Below are positions 16,427-25,718 of a DNA stretch of 64,000 bases, piece after piece. The notes below the pieces were generated by a model. That model was not told the origin of the DNA. It was given only the letters and a program-made list of their open reading frames with translations, and ran no database searches. The position numbers and the translations under genes were made by a program. This DNA is from Alphaproteobacteria bacterium (GTDB lineage: Bacteria > Pseudomonadota > Alphaproteobacteria > JANSWW01), in contig JANSWW010000010.1 of the NCBI GenBank assembly GCA_024743275.1, positions 81,728 to 145,727 on the forward strand. The letters run 5' to 3'. Within the stretch, counting starts at the first letter, position 1. Every line of letters starts with the position of its first letter.

Positions 16427-18135
16427 GTTTCGTCCGATTCCAGGGTGGAGATATCACCTTCGGGCAGGCCCAGTTCGCGGGCCTTCAACAGCCGGCGCAT
16501 GATCTTACCGGAGCGGGTCTTGGGCAGGGTGTTGCGGAAGACGACCGCGCGCGGCGCGACGGCGGGTCCCAATCGCTTGCGGGCGTGCCCCCTGATGTCC
16601 CGCTCCAGCGCCTCGTCGGCGGTGAATCCGGGGTTGAGCGTGACATAGGCCTTCACGATCTCGCCCGCGGCCTCGTCGGGAATCCCTATGACCCCGGCCT
16701 CGGCCACCGCGTCATGTTCGATCAGCGCACTTTCCACCTCGAACGGGCCGACCAGATGCCCCGACGTCTTGATCAGATCGTCGGCCCGGCCGACGAACCA
16801 GAAATAGCCGTCGCCGTCGCGCATCGCGAGATCGCCGGAGAGATACCATCCGTCGAGGAAGCATTTGTCGTATCGCGCCTGTTCGTGCAGGTAGGCGCGC
16901 ATCATCGACGGCCAGCCCGGGCGCAACGCCAGTTCCCCGACCTCCCCGTCGCCGAGCGTCCTCAGGTGCCCATCCGTCCGCTCGACGATGGCGGCCTCGA
17001 TCCCCGGCATCGCCTGGCCCATGGACCCCGGTTTCACCGTGCTGCCGGGGCGGTTGGCGATCATGATGCCGCCGGTTTCCGTCTGCCACCAATTGTCGTG
17101 GAAGGGTCGGCCGAAGACCTTTTCGCTCCACACCACCGCCTCGGGGTTGAGCGGCTCGCCGACGCTGGCAAGGAAGCGCAGCGAGGAGAAATCATAGCGG
17201 TCCGCGATCTCCGCCCCGGACCGCATCATCATCCGGATCGCCGTCGGGGCGGAGTACCAGACCTCGACCCGTTCCCGCTCGACCGTCGCATACCAGCGCT
17301 CGAGATCGAACTCCGCCTCGTCGACGATCATCATCACCCGGTTCACCAATGGCGCGACGATGCCGTAGGAGGTGCCGGTCACCCAGCCGGGGTCGGCGGT
17401 GCACCAATAGACCGTGCCGGGTGTCAGATCGAGAGCCTCGCACCCGGAAAAGGCGTGGTAGAGAACCGCGTTATGGACATGGACCACCCCTTTCGGCTTT
17501 CCGGTGGTGCCGGAGGTGAAATGCACCAGAGCGGGATCCTCCGGACCGGTACGCACCGTCTCGAAATCCGGCGACGCGGCGGCCATCGCCGGCCCCAGCG
17601 CGACACAGCCCTCCGGCGCCTCGTCACCGACGATCAGGATGAGCTTCAGCGACGGGATTTGATCGCGCCAGGGGGCGATCTTGCGTTTGTAGAGAGGAAC
17701 CGTGGTGACCAGCGCGTTGGCCGCGCCGATTTCCATCCGGGTACGGATCGGCTCCGGCCCGAAGGCGGAGAAGAGCGGCGTGAACACCATGCCGGCCTTC
17801 AGGGTGCCGAGGGCGGCGGCGTAAAGCTCCGGGACCCGGCCGGTCAGCGAAAAGACGCTGTCCCCGGTGGTGAGCCCATGGGCGGCCAGAACAGCGGCGA
17901 AGCGGGCGGCGGCATCCGCGAGATCGGCATAGCTGAGATCGCGCCGGGTGCCATCCTTGCCGAGCCACAGCATCGCCCGGTCGCCGCCATGGCCACTTAG
18001 AACATGCCGGTCGACGGCCTCATGGGCGATGTTGACGGACCCCGCGGGCGCGTCGATCAAGTCGCGTGCGGCCGCCCAGGGTCCTGAACCGAAATCTCCG
18101 ACCGATGCCGGGCCGACCGTATTCCTCTTGGCCAT
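16423..18135 (-). CDS. acsA: AMP-forming acyl-CoA synthetase (acetyl-CoA synthetase-like), 570 aa
   Basis: An ANL-superfamily ligase. The P-loop is [16 protein letters not shown], the adenine motif is NWWQTETGG, and the hinge region is [20 protein letters not shown]. The C-terminal catalytic lysine is in [12 protein letters not shown], the usual site of regulatory acetylation. Length matches the short AcsA type (about 570) rather than Acs (about 650). The ATG at 18135 follows GGAGGCAGAAGA; the open frame extends further but without a better start. It is the first gene of the operon, activating acetate or another short acid to the CoA thioester. The symbol is by similarity only. Confidence 0.9.
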   Translation of the reverse strand: MAKRNTVGPASVGDFGSGPWAAARDLIDAPAGSVNIAHEAVDRHVLSGHGGDRAMLWLGKDGTRRDLSYADLADAAARFAAVLAAHGLTTGDSVFSLTGRVPELYAAALGTLKAGMVFTPLFSAFGPEPIRTRMEIGAANALVTTVPLYKRKIAPWRDQIPSLKLILIVGDEAPEGCVALGPAMAAASPDFETVRTGPEDPALVHFTSGTTGKPKGVVHVHNAVLYHAFSGCEALDLTPGTVYWCTADPGWVTGTSYGIVAPLVNRVMMIVDEAEFDLERWYATVERERVEVWYSAPTAIRMMMRSGAEIADRYDFSSLRFLASVGEPLNPEAVVWSEKVFGRPFHDNWWQTETGGIMIANRPGSTVKPGSMGQAMPGIEAAIVERTDGHLRTLGDGEVGELALRPGWPSMMRAYLHEQARYDKCFLDGWYLSGDLAMRDGDGYFWFVGRADDLIKTSGHLVGPFEVESALIEHDAVAEAGVIGIPDEAAGEIVKAYVTLNPGFTADEALERDIRGHARKRLGPAVAPRAVVFRNTLPKTRSGKIMRRLLKARELGLPEGDISTLESDET

Positions 18136-18280
18136 TCTTCTGCCTCCCGGAGAGGAGATTGGGTCCTTTTTCCAGCCCCGGATATGACCTGTATCAAAGC
18201 GGCGGTGTTTCGCCGCCCGTAACAGGGAGGGAGTGATACCGGGCCTTCGGGCAATTCGGTGAGACAGGCGAGGCGACCCC

Positions 18281-19474
18281 ATGGATAGAAAAGAAGGCTC
18301 GGCCCCCCGCATCGCGTCCCGATCACGCCATCTCGCGATGTCGGCCATCAAGGAAATGTCGATCCTCAGCGCGAAGGTCCCCGATGCCGCGTCGCTCGCC
18401 TGGGGCCTGCCGTCATTCCGCACCCCGGCCCCGATCCGGGAGGCCGTCGCCAAGGCGCTGGGGGACGACCCGGCCATCGGCATGTACGCCCTGCCCGGCG
18501 GATTGCCGGAATTGTGCGAAGCCGTCGCTGAGGAGCATGCGCGCCGAACCGGCATCCGGGTCGATCCGGAAAAACAGGTCACGATCACGGCCGGCAATAT
18601 GGAGGGGCTCAATGCCCTGTTTCATGTGCTGGTCGAAGACGGGGACGAGGTCATCGTCACCGACCCGGGCTTTGTGTCCCATATCAGCCAGATCGAGTTC
18701 TGCGGCGCCCGGCCGGTGTTCTGGCCGATGCGGGAGGATCGGGGCTGGGACCTCGACCTCGACGATCTTGAACCGTTGATCACCCCCCGGACGAAGGCGA
18801 TTGTGCTGGTGTCGCCGTCCAACCCCACCGGGCGCATCCTCGACGAGGCGACATTGCGCGGGGTCGCGGCCATCGCCGCCCGGCACGGCGTTCTGGTCGT
18901 TGTCGACGACCCCTATAGTCCATTCATCTATGACAATCGTGACAGGTTCTTCAATCTCGCCTCGGCCCCGGAGTTGGCCGACACCGTCGTCTATCTGTTC
19001 ACCTTTTCAAAGGCGTACGCCATGAGCGGTTGGCGGGTCGGCTATATGATCTGCACCGAGGAAATCCGCACGCAGATGGTCAAGGTGCATGACCTGACGA
19101 TGATCTGCACACCGCGGATCTCCCAGGTCGCGGCCCTGGCGGCTTTGCGCAGCGAGCCGGCCCATCTCGCCGAATTCTCCACCATCCTGGACCGACGGCG
19201 CGGCCTGATCTGCGCGCGGTTGGACGCGATGGGGCATGTCTTCGACTATGCCCGCCCGGAAGGCGCCTATTACGTCTTCCCGAGGGTGCGTGTGGGCGAC
19301 GGGGACGATGTGGCCTTCGCCCACCGCCTGCTGAGCGACGTCCATGTGACCGTCACCCCGGGCAGCGCCTTCGGCCCCTCCGGCCGGAACCATGTGCGGA
19401 TGGCCTATTGCGTGGCCGACGACGTCATCAACCGCGCCTTCGACCGGATGGAAAAAGCGTTCCCCGGCGGCTGA
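18281..19474 (+). CDS. class I/II PLP-dependent aminotransferase, 397 aa
   Basis: A fold-type I aminotransferase: [30 protein letters not shown], and the PLP lysine K244 in [16 protein letters not shown]; the C-terminal RMAYC supplies the carboxylate-binding arginine. Substrate is unknown. It is transcribed divergently from the CoA ligase-E1-E2-ACP operon across 145 bp. A link is plausible, since an aminotransferase could make the 2-oxoacid used by E1, but this is inference. GAGG lies nine bases before the ATG. Confidence 0.9.
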   Translation: MDRKEGSAPRIASRSRHLAMSAIKEMSILSAKVPDAASLAWGLPSFRTPAPIREAVAKALGDDPAIGMYALPGGLPELCEAVAEEHARRTGIRVDPEKQVTITAGNMEGLNALFHVLVEDGDEVIVTDPGFVSHISQIEFCGARPVFWPMREDRGWDLDLDDLEPLITPRTKAIVLVSPSNPTGRILDEATLRGVAAIAARHGVLVVVDDPYSPFIYDNRDRFFNLASAPELADTVVYLFTFSKAYAMSGWRVGYMICTEEIRTQMVKVHDLTMICTPRISQVAALAALRSEPAHLAEFSTILDRRRGLICARLDAMGHVFDYARPEGAYYVFPRVRVGDGDDVAFAHRLLSDVHVTVTPGSAFGPSGRNHVRMAYCVADDVINRAFDRMEKAFPGG

Positions 19475-19553
19475 TCCGACCCGCGCCTTGAGTTTACCGG
19501 CAAGGGGCGCCACCCTGAGCGGGAACGGTGAACGCTAGGACGAGGCAAAGACC

Positions 19554-20204
19554 ATGCAGCAGACTTCAGAGGCTGACCCGTATGTGATCGGTTCCGAGGA
19601 GGAGCTGAGATCTCTCTTTCCGGCGCAGCATAGCTTGGCGGTTCAAAAATGCCTCGGCTCTCTGGACCGGCATAGCCGACATTTCATCGGGATGTCCCCG
19701 TTCGTCGTTGTCGGCACCCGGGACGCCGACGGCCGCAGTGACGTCAGCCCCCGCGGCGATCCGCCCGGTTTCGTAAAAGTCTTGGACGATCAGACACTTG
19801 CCATCCCGGATCGCCCTGGAAACAATCGCCTCGACACAATGGCGAATCTTCTCTCGGATTCGTCCATCGGGTTGCTGTTCCTGATCCCCGGCTTCGATGA
19901 CACGCTTCGGGTCAATGGCTCGGCGCGCCTGACGCGGGATCCCGACTTGCTCGCATCCATGGAGGTCTCCGGCAAACGTCCCAAACTGGCGATCAAGGTG
20001 ACGGTTTCGGAAGTGTTCCTGCACTGTGCCAAAGCGTTCCGCCGCTCCAAACTCTGGGATCCCGAGGCTCATCAGGATCGTTCCGCGATGCCAAGCTTGG
20101 CCAAGATCATCCTGGATCAAACGGTCGGGGCGCCAAAGGAGGCGGCGGAGATGAAGCGGATCGATGACGATCTGGAGGAGGAGTACGGAAAAACCATGTA
20201 CTAG
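19554..20204 (+). CDS. pyridoxamine 5'-phosphate oxidase-fold flavoprotein, 216 aa
   Basis: A split-barrel FMN-binding protein of the MSMEG_1061-like group. FIGMSPFVVVGTRDADGRSD and VSPRGDPPGFVKVLDD form the flavin-binding strands, followed by NNRLDTMANLL and the C-terminal KAFRRSKLWDPEAHQ typical of the group. Members act as FMN- or F420-dependent reductases or oxidases of unknown substrate, and true PNPO function is not expected. It lies 79 bp downstream of the aminotransferase on the same strand, and the two may be co-transcribed. Confidence 0.88.
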   Translation: MQQTSEADPYVIGSEEELRSLFPAQHSLAVQKCLGSLDRHSRHFIGMSPFVVVGTRDADGRSDVSPRGDPPGFVKVLDDQTLAIPDRPGNNRLDTMANLLSDSSIGLLFLIPGFDDTLRVNGSARLTRDPDLLASMEVSGKRPKLAIKVTVSEVFLHCAKAFRRSKLWDPEAHQDRSAMPSLAKIILDQTVGAPKEAAEMKRIDDDLEEEYGKTMY

Positions 20205-20489
20205 GGTCATGACCCCAGGTCATGAACTCGCACGTCGTCAGGGTGGAGTCTCTCGTTGGAATCGTAAGGAAGAGACAACCAAACGAACGACATCGCGAAG
20301 ATGACCAGAGTTCCGTGTTTCTTCCTTCTCTAACTGGTCGTCCCGTGGCAACGGTGATCGAACTTGCCGTGGCAAATCCGCCTCTTTCAATACATAAGTA
20401 ATTGGTGATATGCAGAAAATCTCGTACCGTTAAGTGTGCGGCGGGCGGCGCGCACCACTGTGTTTTCCTTATGACGCGCGAGGTCCAAG
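20205..20489. other. intergenic region upstream of the RND efflux operon
   Basis: No credible gene: open frames on both strands are short and unlike any family I know. CCGTGGCAA occurs twice (around 20343 and 20369). It presumably holds the promoter of the efflux operon, but no clear -35/-10 pair was identified. Confidence 0.5.
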
Positions 20490-21581
20490 ATGCGGCCAAT
20501 TCCGACCTTTCTGATCCTCGGAACACTGGCGCTTGCCGGGTGCGACGGGGGGCAAGAGACGGTTGTCGACGCGCCGGAGAAGGTCCGTCCGATCAAGTCA
20601 TACGAGATCTCTGAGTTGGCGGGATCGAGCAGACTCAGCTACTCGGGCACACTGGTCGCGGCGGACACGTCCTCCCTCAGTTTTCCCATATCGGGAACCG
20701 TCGCGACGGTTCTGGTCGAGCAAGGGGATAGTGTCGCACAGGGCCAGGTCATCGCCGAGCTCGACCCGGAACCCTTTGAGTTGGACGTCAGCGCGGCGCA
20801 AGCGGAGATGGATCGAGCCGAAGCCGATTTCGCCGCGAAGCGGACTGAGATCAACCGACAACAAGAGCTGTTCAATAAAGGCTGGATCGCCCAAGCCGCT
20901 CTGGACCAGGCCACCGCCGGGTTCGAGGGCGCACAAGCTCAGCTGGATTATGCCCGGTCACGCAGGGCGCTTGCCCAAAGAAACTTGGAAAACACCGTCC
21001 TGGTGGCGCCTTTCGACGGAACCATCGCCGAAAGAAGTGTCGAGCCGTTTCAGGAGATCAGCGGCGGTCAATCGATCGTGCTGATGAACTCGGCTGGCGC
21101 CCTGGAGGTCGAAATCGCCGTCTCGGATACCATGGTCCAGCGGCTCTCCAGAGGACTTACCGTCGATATCACTGTCCCCAATATCGAGCGCTGCGGCTGC
21201 AAGGCGCGGATCACAGAGATCGCGACCACGTCCGGAACCGGGAACACCGTCGCCGTGACGGCGGCCCTGCTCGACGGGCCGGACGCCTTGATACCCGGAA
21301 TGGCGGCGGAAGCGACAATCTCCCTTGCCGTCGCCGCAGACCGACGGGGATTTCTGGTACCTTTATCGGCGATCGTCCCCGGCGATGATGTCGCCAACGG
21401 CTACGTCTTCGTTTTCGACAGTCAGCAAGGTGTGGTGCGGAGAGTTCCGGTCGAGGGGGCGGGAGCTGCTCTCGGAAACCTCATAGCGGTCCGTGGCGAC
21501 CTTGAGGTCGGCAACATCATCGCGGCCGCGGGCACCAGCTTCCTGCGCGACGGCCAACGCGTCACGCTGCTCGCCGAGTAA
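20490..21581 (+). CDS. RND efflux periplasmic adaptor (membrane-fusion lipoprotein), 363 aa
   Basis: The lipobox LALAGC with the acylated cysteine at residue 18 (MRPIPTFLILGTLALAGC) predicts an inner-membrane lipoprotein. The order is typical of HlyD/AcrA adaptors: a biotinyl-lipoyl half-motif (GTVATVLVEQGDSVAQGQVI), an alpha-helical hairpin (about 98-163), the second half-motif (NTVLVAPFDGTIAE), then beta-barrel and membrane-proximal domains. It bridges the RND pump to an outer-membrane channel. The pump gene starts 4 bp after its stop. No outer-membrane factor gene follows, so a TolC-like protein from elsewhere must be used. Confidence 0.93.
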   Translation: MRPIPTFLILGTLALAGCDGGQETVVDAPEKVRPIKSYEISELAGSSRLSYSGTLVAADTSSLSFPISGTVATVLVEQGDSVAQGQVIAELDPEPFELDVSAAQAEMDRAEADFAAKRTEINRQQELFNKGWIAQAALDQATAGFEGAQAQLDYARSRRALAQRNLENTVLVAPFDGTIAERSVEPFQEISGGQSIVLMNSAGALEVEIAVSDTMVQRLSRGLTVDITVPNIERCGCKARITEIATTSGTGNTVAVTAALLDGPDALIPGMAAEATISLAVAADRRGFLVPLSAIVPGDDVANGYVFVFDSQQGVVRRVPVEGAGAALGNLIAVRGDLEVGNIIAAAGTSFLRDGQRVTLLAE

Positions 21582-21585
21582 CGCC

Positions 21586-24500
21586 ATGAACCCGGCCAAG
21601 CTGGCGATCGCCAATTCACGCATCACAATCATGTTCATTCTGGCCTTGGTGGCCTTGGGTATCTCGACCTTCTTGAGCTATCCCAGCGCGGAAGACCCCA
21701 CCATCCAGATCCGATCGGCAAGCATAGAAGCCAGTTTTCCGGGGATGTCCACGGAGCGGATCGAGGATCTCATTGCCATTCCCATCGAATCGGCCATGCG
21801 GGAAATCGCCGAAATCGATGAGATCAAAACCACGGCAAAGACCGGCAGCGTTAAAATCAGCGTCGAACTCCATGATGAGGTCGACGACCTGGACCCAGTC
21901 TTCCAGGACATTCGCAACAAGATCTCCGACCTGGCCCCGTCGCTGCCCCAAGGCACCCGAGGCCCAACGGTGAACGATGAGGAGGGGCTGACCGCGATCG
22001 CCACAATCGCCCTGTGGTCGGACGGGTTCTCCATGGCGGAAATGCTGGAGGTCGCGGAGGATACGCGGGACCTGATCTACACGCTGGACGGCGTCAGAAA
22101 GGTCCAAATCCTTGGTAGCCAACCCGAGCGAATCTATCTCGAATATGACCCACTGAAGCTCTCCGGCCTCGGGGTATCTCCCGAGCAGGTGTTCGGGGCG
22201 TTGGCGACGCAGAACATTGTCGAGCCCGGCGGCGAGATCTCCGCGACCGGCCGTATCGTCACGCTGGAGCCCTCCGGCAACTTCGACTCGGTCGAAGAGA
22301 TCTCAAGCACGGTCTTCGAGCTGCCCGGCACGGGCAGGGTTCTGAGATTGGACGAAGTTGTCGAGGTCAAAAGGGGCTACGCGGACCCAGCCGTCTTTCC
22401 GGCTTTCTTCAACAATCAACCCGCGATCGTTCTGTCCGTTTCGACAATGGAAGGGACCAACAACATCGCCTTCGGCGAGGAACTCACCCGACTGATTGGC
22501 GACTGGCAGCAAGAGTTGCCGATCGGATATGTCCTCGACTACGCCACCTACCAGCCGGACCTGATCGAGGCGGCGGTACAGGGCGCGGTATCCAATGTCT
22601 ATCAGACACTGGCCATCGTGCTGGGGGTCGTCATGATCTTCTTGGGGCTCCGAACCGGCATGATTGTCGGCAGCTTCGTCCCGCTCACCATGTTGCTCGG
22701 CATCATCGTGATGAGCCTGATCGGCGTCGAGCTGCAACGGATGTCGATCGCGGCGATGATCATTGCCCTCGGCCTTCTCGTCGACAATGGCATCGTGGTC
22801 GCGGAGGACATTCGCGTGCGGATGGAGCGGGGCGTCGAGCGGACCAAAGCGGCCTTGGACGCGGTGTCGACCCTGGCGGTGCCTCTGTTGACCTCGTCGC
22901 TGACAACGATCTTCGCGTTTCTGCCGATGCTTCTGACGGTCGGCGGAGCCGGGGACTATGTCCGCTCCCTTGCCCAAGTCGTTGCCATTCTGCTGCTTGG
23001 ATCGTGGCTTCTTTCCATGACCGTGACGCCCGCCCTATGCGCATGGTTCCTGAAAGTGGACCCGAAAAAGGCGACCGGCGACGAACAAGAACATGACGGT
23101 GTCGTTTATCGTTTCTATCGGGTGATCCTGGAGACGATGCTTCGCTTCAGACCGGCGGTGATCGCGATCACTATCGCCGCGTTCGTCGTCTCCGTTCAGT
23201 TGCTGGGAACGCTGAAGACCGAGTTTTTCCCCTTGGGCGACCGTAACCAGCTCTTGGTCTATCTGGATTTCGAGGCGGGAACCGATCAACGGGAGACGCA
23301 GCGGGAGCTCCGGAAGCTGACGGCGTGGCTTGCCGACAAGGACGAGAACCCCGAGATCACAAGCAGCATCGCCTATGTCGGTTATGGTGGCCCGCGCTTC
23401 TTCCTCGCCCTTAGCCCGGTCGATCCGGACCCGCACCGTGCTTTCGCGCTGATCAACACGAACTCTTTCGATGACGTCGACCCCGTCCGAGACCGGGTGA
23501 ACGACTTCATTCTGCGGTCGCTCCCGACGGCGAATGGCGATGCCAAGAAGATGTGGTTCGGCTCCACCGAGCCGGGAATCGTCCAGTACGAGTTGATCGG
23601 CCCGAATGCGGAGGCTCTGAAAGCCTCGGCGAAGGTGGTCATGGATGCGCTCTACGACATTCCGGGAACGATCGGCATCAAGCAGGACTGGGAGAACGAG
23701 ATCCTGGTTCTCTCCATAGACGTCGACCAGACACGCGCAAGGCGGGCGGGCGTGACGTCGGCGGACGTTGCATCGTCCTTGAACACCGCTTTTTCCGGCA
23801 CAACCATCACCGACTACCGGGAAGGGGACCGGATCATTCCCGTCGTCTTGCGCGGAGAGGAAGCCCTTCGATTCTCCGTGGATGCTTTGGCTCGGTCGCA
23901 AGTCTATGCGCGTGCGACCGGGAGGTTTATCTCGCTTGATCAGGTTGCCACTGTCAGTCCCGAGTGGCGGCCCGGCCGGATCAAACGCCTGGATCAGAAA
24001 AGGACGCTTACCGTCGAAGCCCGGAACCCCGGCATGTCGGCGAGTATGCTTGCCGCGGCGATGGAACCGACGATCGCGGGCCTGGACCTGCCCGCCGGGC
24101 ATAGCTGGAAACTGGCGGGCGAATTGGCCGATCAGGCGGAAGCAAACGAGAACCTGTTCGGCTTGTTGCCGATCGCGCTCGGGGGAATCGCTGTCCTTCT
24201 TGTCGGACAGTTCAATTCGTTCCGGAAGGGTGGGATCGTCATCGCCACCATCCCGCTTGTCATGATCGGCGGGACGCTGGGCCTTGTGGTGATGGATGCG
24301 CCCTATGGCTTCATGGTACTGCTTGGGTTCTTCAGCCTCGCCGGTATCCTGATCAACAACGGCATCGTGTTGATCGACCGGATCGAGATCGAAGAACAGG
24401 CCGGTGGCAGCCAGAAAGACGCGATCATAAGGGCCTGTCTGGCCCGGCTCCGCCCGATCCTGATGACCACACTGACAACGGTGCTCGGCCTCGTTCCGCT

Positions 24501-24642
24501 CATCCTTTTTGGAGGGGCGTTGTTCTACGGAATGGCCAGCGTGATCGCCTTTGGTTTGATCGTGGGCACCGTCTTCACCCTTGGTTTCGTCCCGGTGCTG
24601 TATTCGCTGTTGATCCGAAGAAAACCAGCGCCACAAAGCTAG
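21586..24642 (+). CDS. RND-family efflux transporter permease, 1018 aa
   Basis: A proton-driven inner-membrane pump with twelve predicted helices and two large periplasmic loops. The first helix is ITIMFILALVALGISTFL. The proton-relay aspartate region reads GLLVDNGIVVAED, the GxxxD position occupied in HAE-type pumps, and ILINNGIVLIDRIEIEE marks the second repeat. The acidic relay is simpler than in AcrB, as in the heavier-metabolite/MdtB-like branch. The start is ATG 21586 (MNPAKLAIANSR); the longer open frame overlaps the adaptor. Substrate unknown. Confidence 0.93.
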   Translation: MNPAKLAIANSRITIMFILALVALGISTFLSYPSAEDPTIQIRSASIEASFPGMSTERIEDLIAIPIESAMREIAEIDEIKTTAKTGSVKISVELHDEVDDLDPVFQDIRNKISDLAPSLPQGTRGPTVNDEEGLTAIATIALWSDGFSMAEMLEVAEDTRDLIYTLDGVRKVQILGSQPERIYLEYDPLKLSGLGVSPEQVFGALATQNIVEPGGEISATGRIVTLEPSGNFDSVEEISSTVFELPGTGRVLRLDEVVEVKRGYADPAVFPAFFNNQPAIVLSVSTMEGTNNIAFGEELTRLIGDWQQELPIGYVLDYATYQPDLIEAAVQGAVSNVYQTLAIVLGVVMIFLGLRTGMIVGSFVPLTMLLGIIVMSLIGVELQRMSIAAMIIALGLLVDNGIVVAEDIRVRMERGVERTKAALDAVSTLAVPLLTSSLTTIFAFLPMLLTVGGAGDYVRSLAQVVAILLLGSWLLSMTVTPALCAWFLKVDPKKATGDEQEHDGVVYRFYRVILETMLRFRPAVIAITIAAFVVSVQLLGTLKTEFFPLGDRNQLLVYLDFEAGTDQRETQRELRKLTAWLADKDENPEITSSIAYVGYGGPRFFLALSPVDPDPHRAFALINTNSFDDVDPVRDRVNDFILRSLPTANGDAKKMWFGSTEPGIVQYELIGPNAEALKASAKVVMDALYDIPGTIGIKQDWENEILVLSIDVDQTRARRAGVTSADVASSLNTAFSGTTITDYREGDRIIPVVLRGEEALRFSVDALARSQVYARATGRFISLDQVATVSPEWRPGRIKRLDQKRTLTVEARNPGMSASMLAAAMEPTIAGLDLPAGHSWKLAGELADQAEANENLFGLLPIALGGIAVLLVGQFNSFRKGGIVIATIPLVMIGGTLGLVVMDAPYGFMVLLGFFSLAGILINNGIVLIDRIEIEEQAGGSQKDAIIRACLARLRPILMTTLTTVLGLVPLILFGGALFYGMASVIAFGLIVGTVFTLGFVPVLYSLLIRRKPAPQS

Positions 24643-24702
24643 AGCAGATCGCGTGGCATCTGGTCCGTGACACGACCGGAATGCCACGCGTGAATCCGCT
24701 CT
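24641..24702. terminator. long imperfect hairpin after the RND operon
   Basis: AGAGC...GCTCT and the perfect 9-bp arms GCGTGGCAT (24651-24659) and ATGCCACGC (24681-24689) form a long interrupted stem that begins at the stop codon and is followed by TATCTTATT. It may terminate the RND transcript. Its form also resembles small dispersed palindromic repeats of alphaproteobacteria, which only a genome-wide search could show. Confidence 0.5.
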
Positions 24703-24765
24703 ATCTTATTGTTTTACAGGCAAATTCACCGACCAGCGTGGATCATTCCGACGGACCGAAACATC

Positions 24766-25227
24766 TCACTCATTCGAGTAGGCCATTCCGAGCAAGACCG
24801 CCTCGACGGCGTCTCCCTCGAATAGCGGCATTCCAGTGGCCTCCCACGTCGTTGTCAGGCGGTCATCGATAAGGTACCCCCCGGATACCTGGTTGATCCG
24901 CTTCTCCTCTCTGATCGTTCTGAAAAAGGCTGCGACCAAATGCATATCCTCGCCGAACGGCAGTTCGGAAAGGCGCTTTTTGTGGATGTTCACCTGAACG
25001 CGGCGGCTGATTTCGTCTCCCGCCACTTGATAGATGACATCCTCGCCGTCATAGACAACAAGCGCCGCCCTCGGAGCGAGTTTAGGAACATCGAGAATCA
25101 AGTCGAGTTGATCACGACGCGGCAAAGGCCCAAGTGATTTATAATAATTAAGCCAGCGTTCGGTATCGGGCAGCCTGTGGCTACCCGGTTCTATCTGCCG
25201 CCAATTCACGTGGAGACCCAAGCTCAT
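24766..25227 (-). CDS. PAS-like domain protein, 153 aa
   Basis: The layout NYYKSLGPLPRRDQLDLILDVPKLAPRAALVVYDGEDVIYQVAGDEISRR matches the small alphaproteobacterial PAS-type family (PAS_5), where xLPxRxxxD leads into the sensory fold. The C-terminal half (ATGMPLFEGDAVEAVLLG) completes the sheet. There is no signal peptide or output domain, so it may be a stand-alone sensor or protein-interaction module. It stands alone, with a palindrome just upstream (25241-25252). Function unknown. Confidence 0.7.
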   Translation of the reverse strand: MSLGLHVNWRQIEPGSHRLPDTERWLNYYKSLGPLPRRDQLDLILDVPKLAPRAALVVYDGEDVIYQVAGDEISRRVQVNIHKKRLSELPFGEDMHLVAAFFRTIREEKRINQVSGGYLIDDRLTTTWEATGMPLFEGDAVEAVLLGMAYSNE

Positions 25228-25240
25228 TGAACTCTTCCCT

Positions 25241-25252
25241 ATACTTAAGTAT
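25241..25252. promoter_or_regulatory. 12-bp palindrome upstream of the PAS-like gene
   Basis: ATACTTAAGTAT is a perfect palindrome 14 bp before the minus-strand ATG at 25227. The position suits an operator for the PAS-like gene. Confidence 0.35.
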
Positions 25253-25351
25253 TACCCAAGTATCGCGACAATCTCACCAGCCCCATGTAAACCAAAACAC
25301 TGCGGGACGGGTGAATTTTTTGCACACCTAAAGCAATAAAAATAATATTAT

Positions 25352-25372
25352 AAATCAACTATTTGTTGATTT
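25352..25372. promoter_or_regulatory. 8-5-8 inverted repeat, possible operator
   Basis: AAATCAAC-TATTT-GTTGATTT is a perfect inverted repeat in A+T-rich DNA between divergent genes. It has the size of a dimeric regulator site, and the protein is unknown. Confidence 0.4.
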
Positions 25373-25718
25373 CACAGGACTTCAACGCGAAAGTTGTCTT
25401 TTCCGCGAGATACACCCGTTAAACAATGCAAGGATATTTAGAGGTAGGACGGTTCGGAACTTGGAGCCGTTCGCCCGATAGTGTTATCGGAGGCGGGTGC
25501 TCGGTGCTTCCGCCGGCGTCCGGCGGATACACGCTGTGATCCCCGCATACGACCAGATATCCGGTTGACCAAGAGAGAAGCACGCGCCCCTTTGCGCTTA
25601 CCGCGCCATCCATCTCGAATTCCGGACAGCGCGGCGGCGACGACAAGAAATGTCTCGGATTATATCTTTCTGCCGCCGCGGTGTTGCCCCTTGACGCTTG
25701 CATATCCATGTCGATCCC

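Larger units (their letters stand above)
25228..25718. other. A+T-richer intergenic region before tamA
   Basis: No gene seen in about 490 bp. The left half is unusually A+T-rich for this genome (25310-25400) and holds two dyads: ATACTTAAGTAT at 25241-25252 and AAATCAAC-TATTT-GTTGATTT at 25352-25372. The right half is G+C-rich and probably carries the tamA promoter. Confidence 0.6.

Noticed and set aside
20107..20526. 139-codon minus-strand frame before the efflux operon as a gene or IS relic
   Set aside because: The end overlaps the FMN-protein gene, composition is S/R/P-rich and I find no transposase motif; left as unexplained intergenic DNA.
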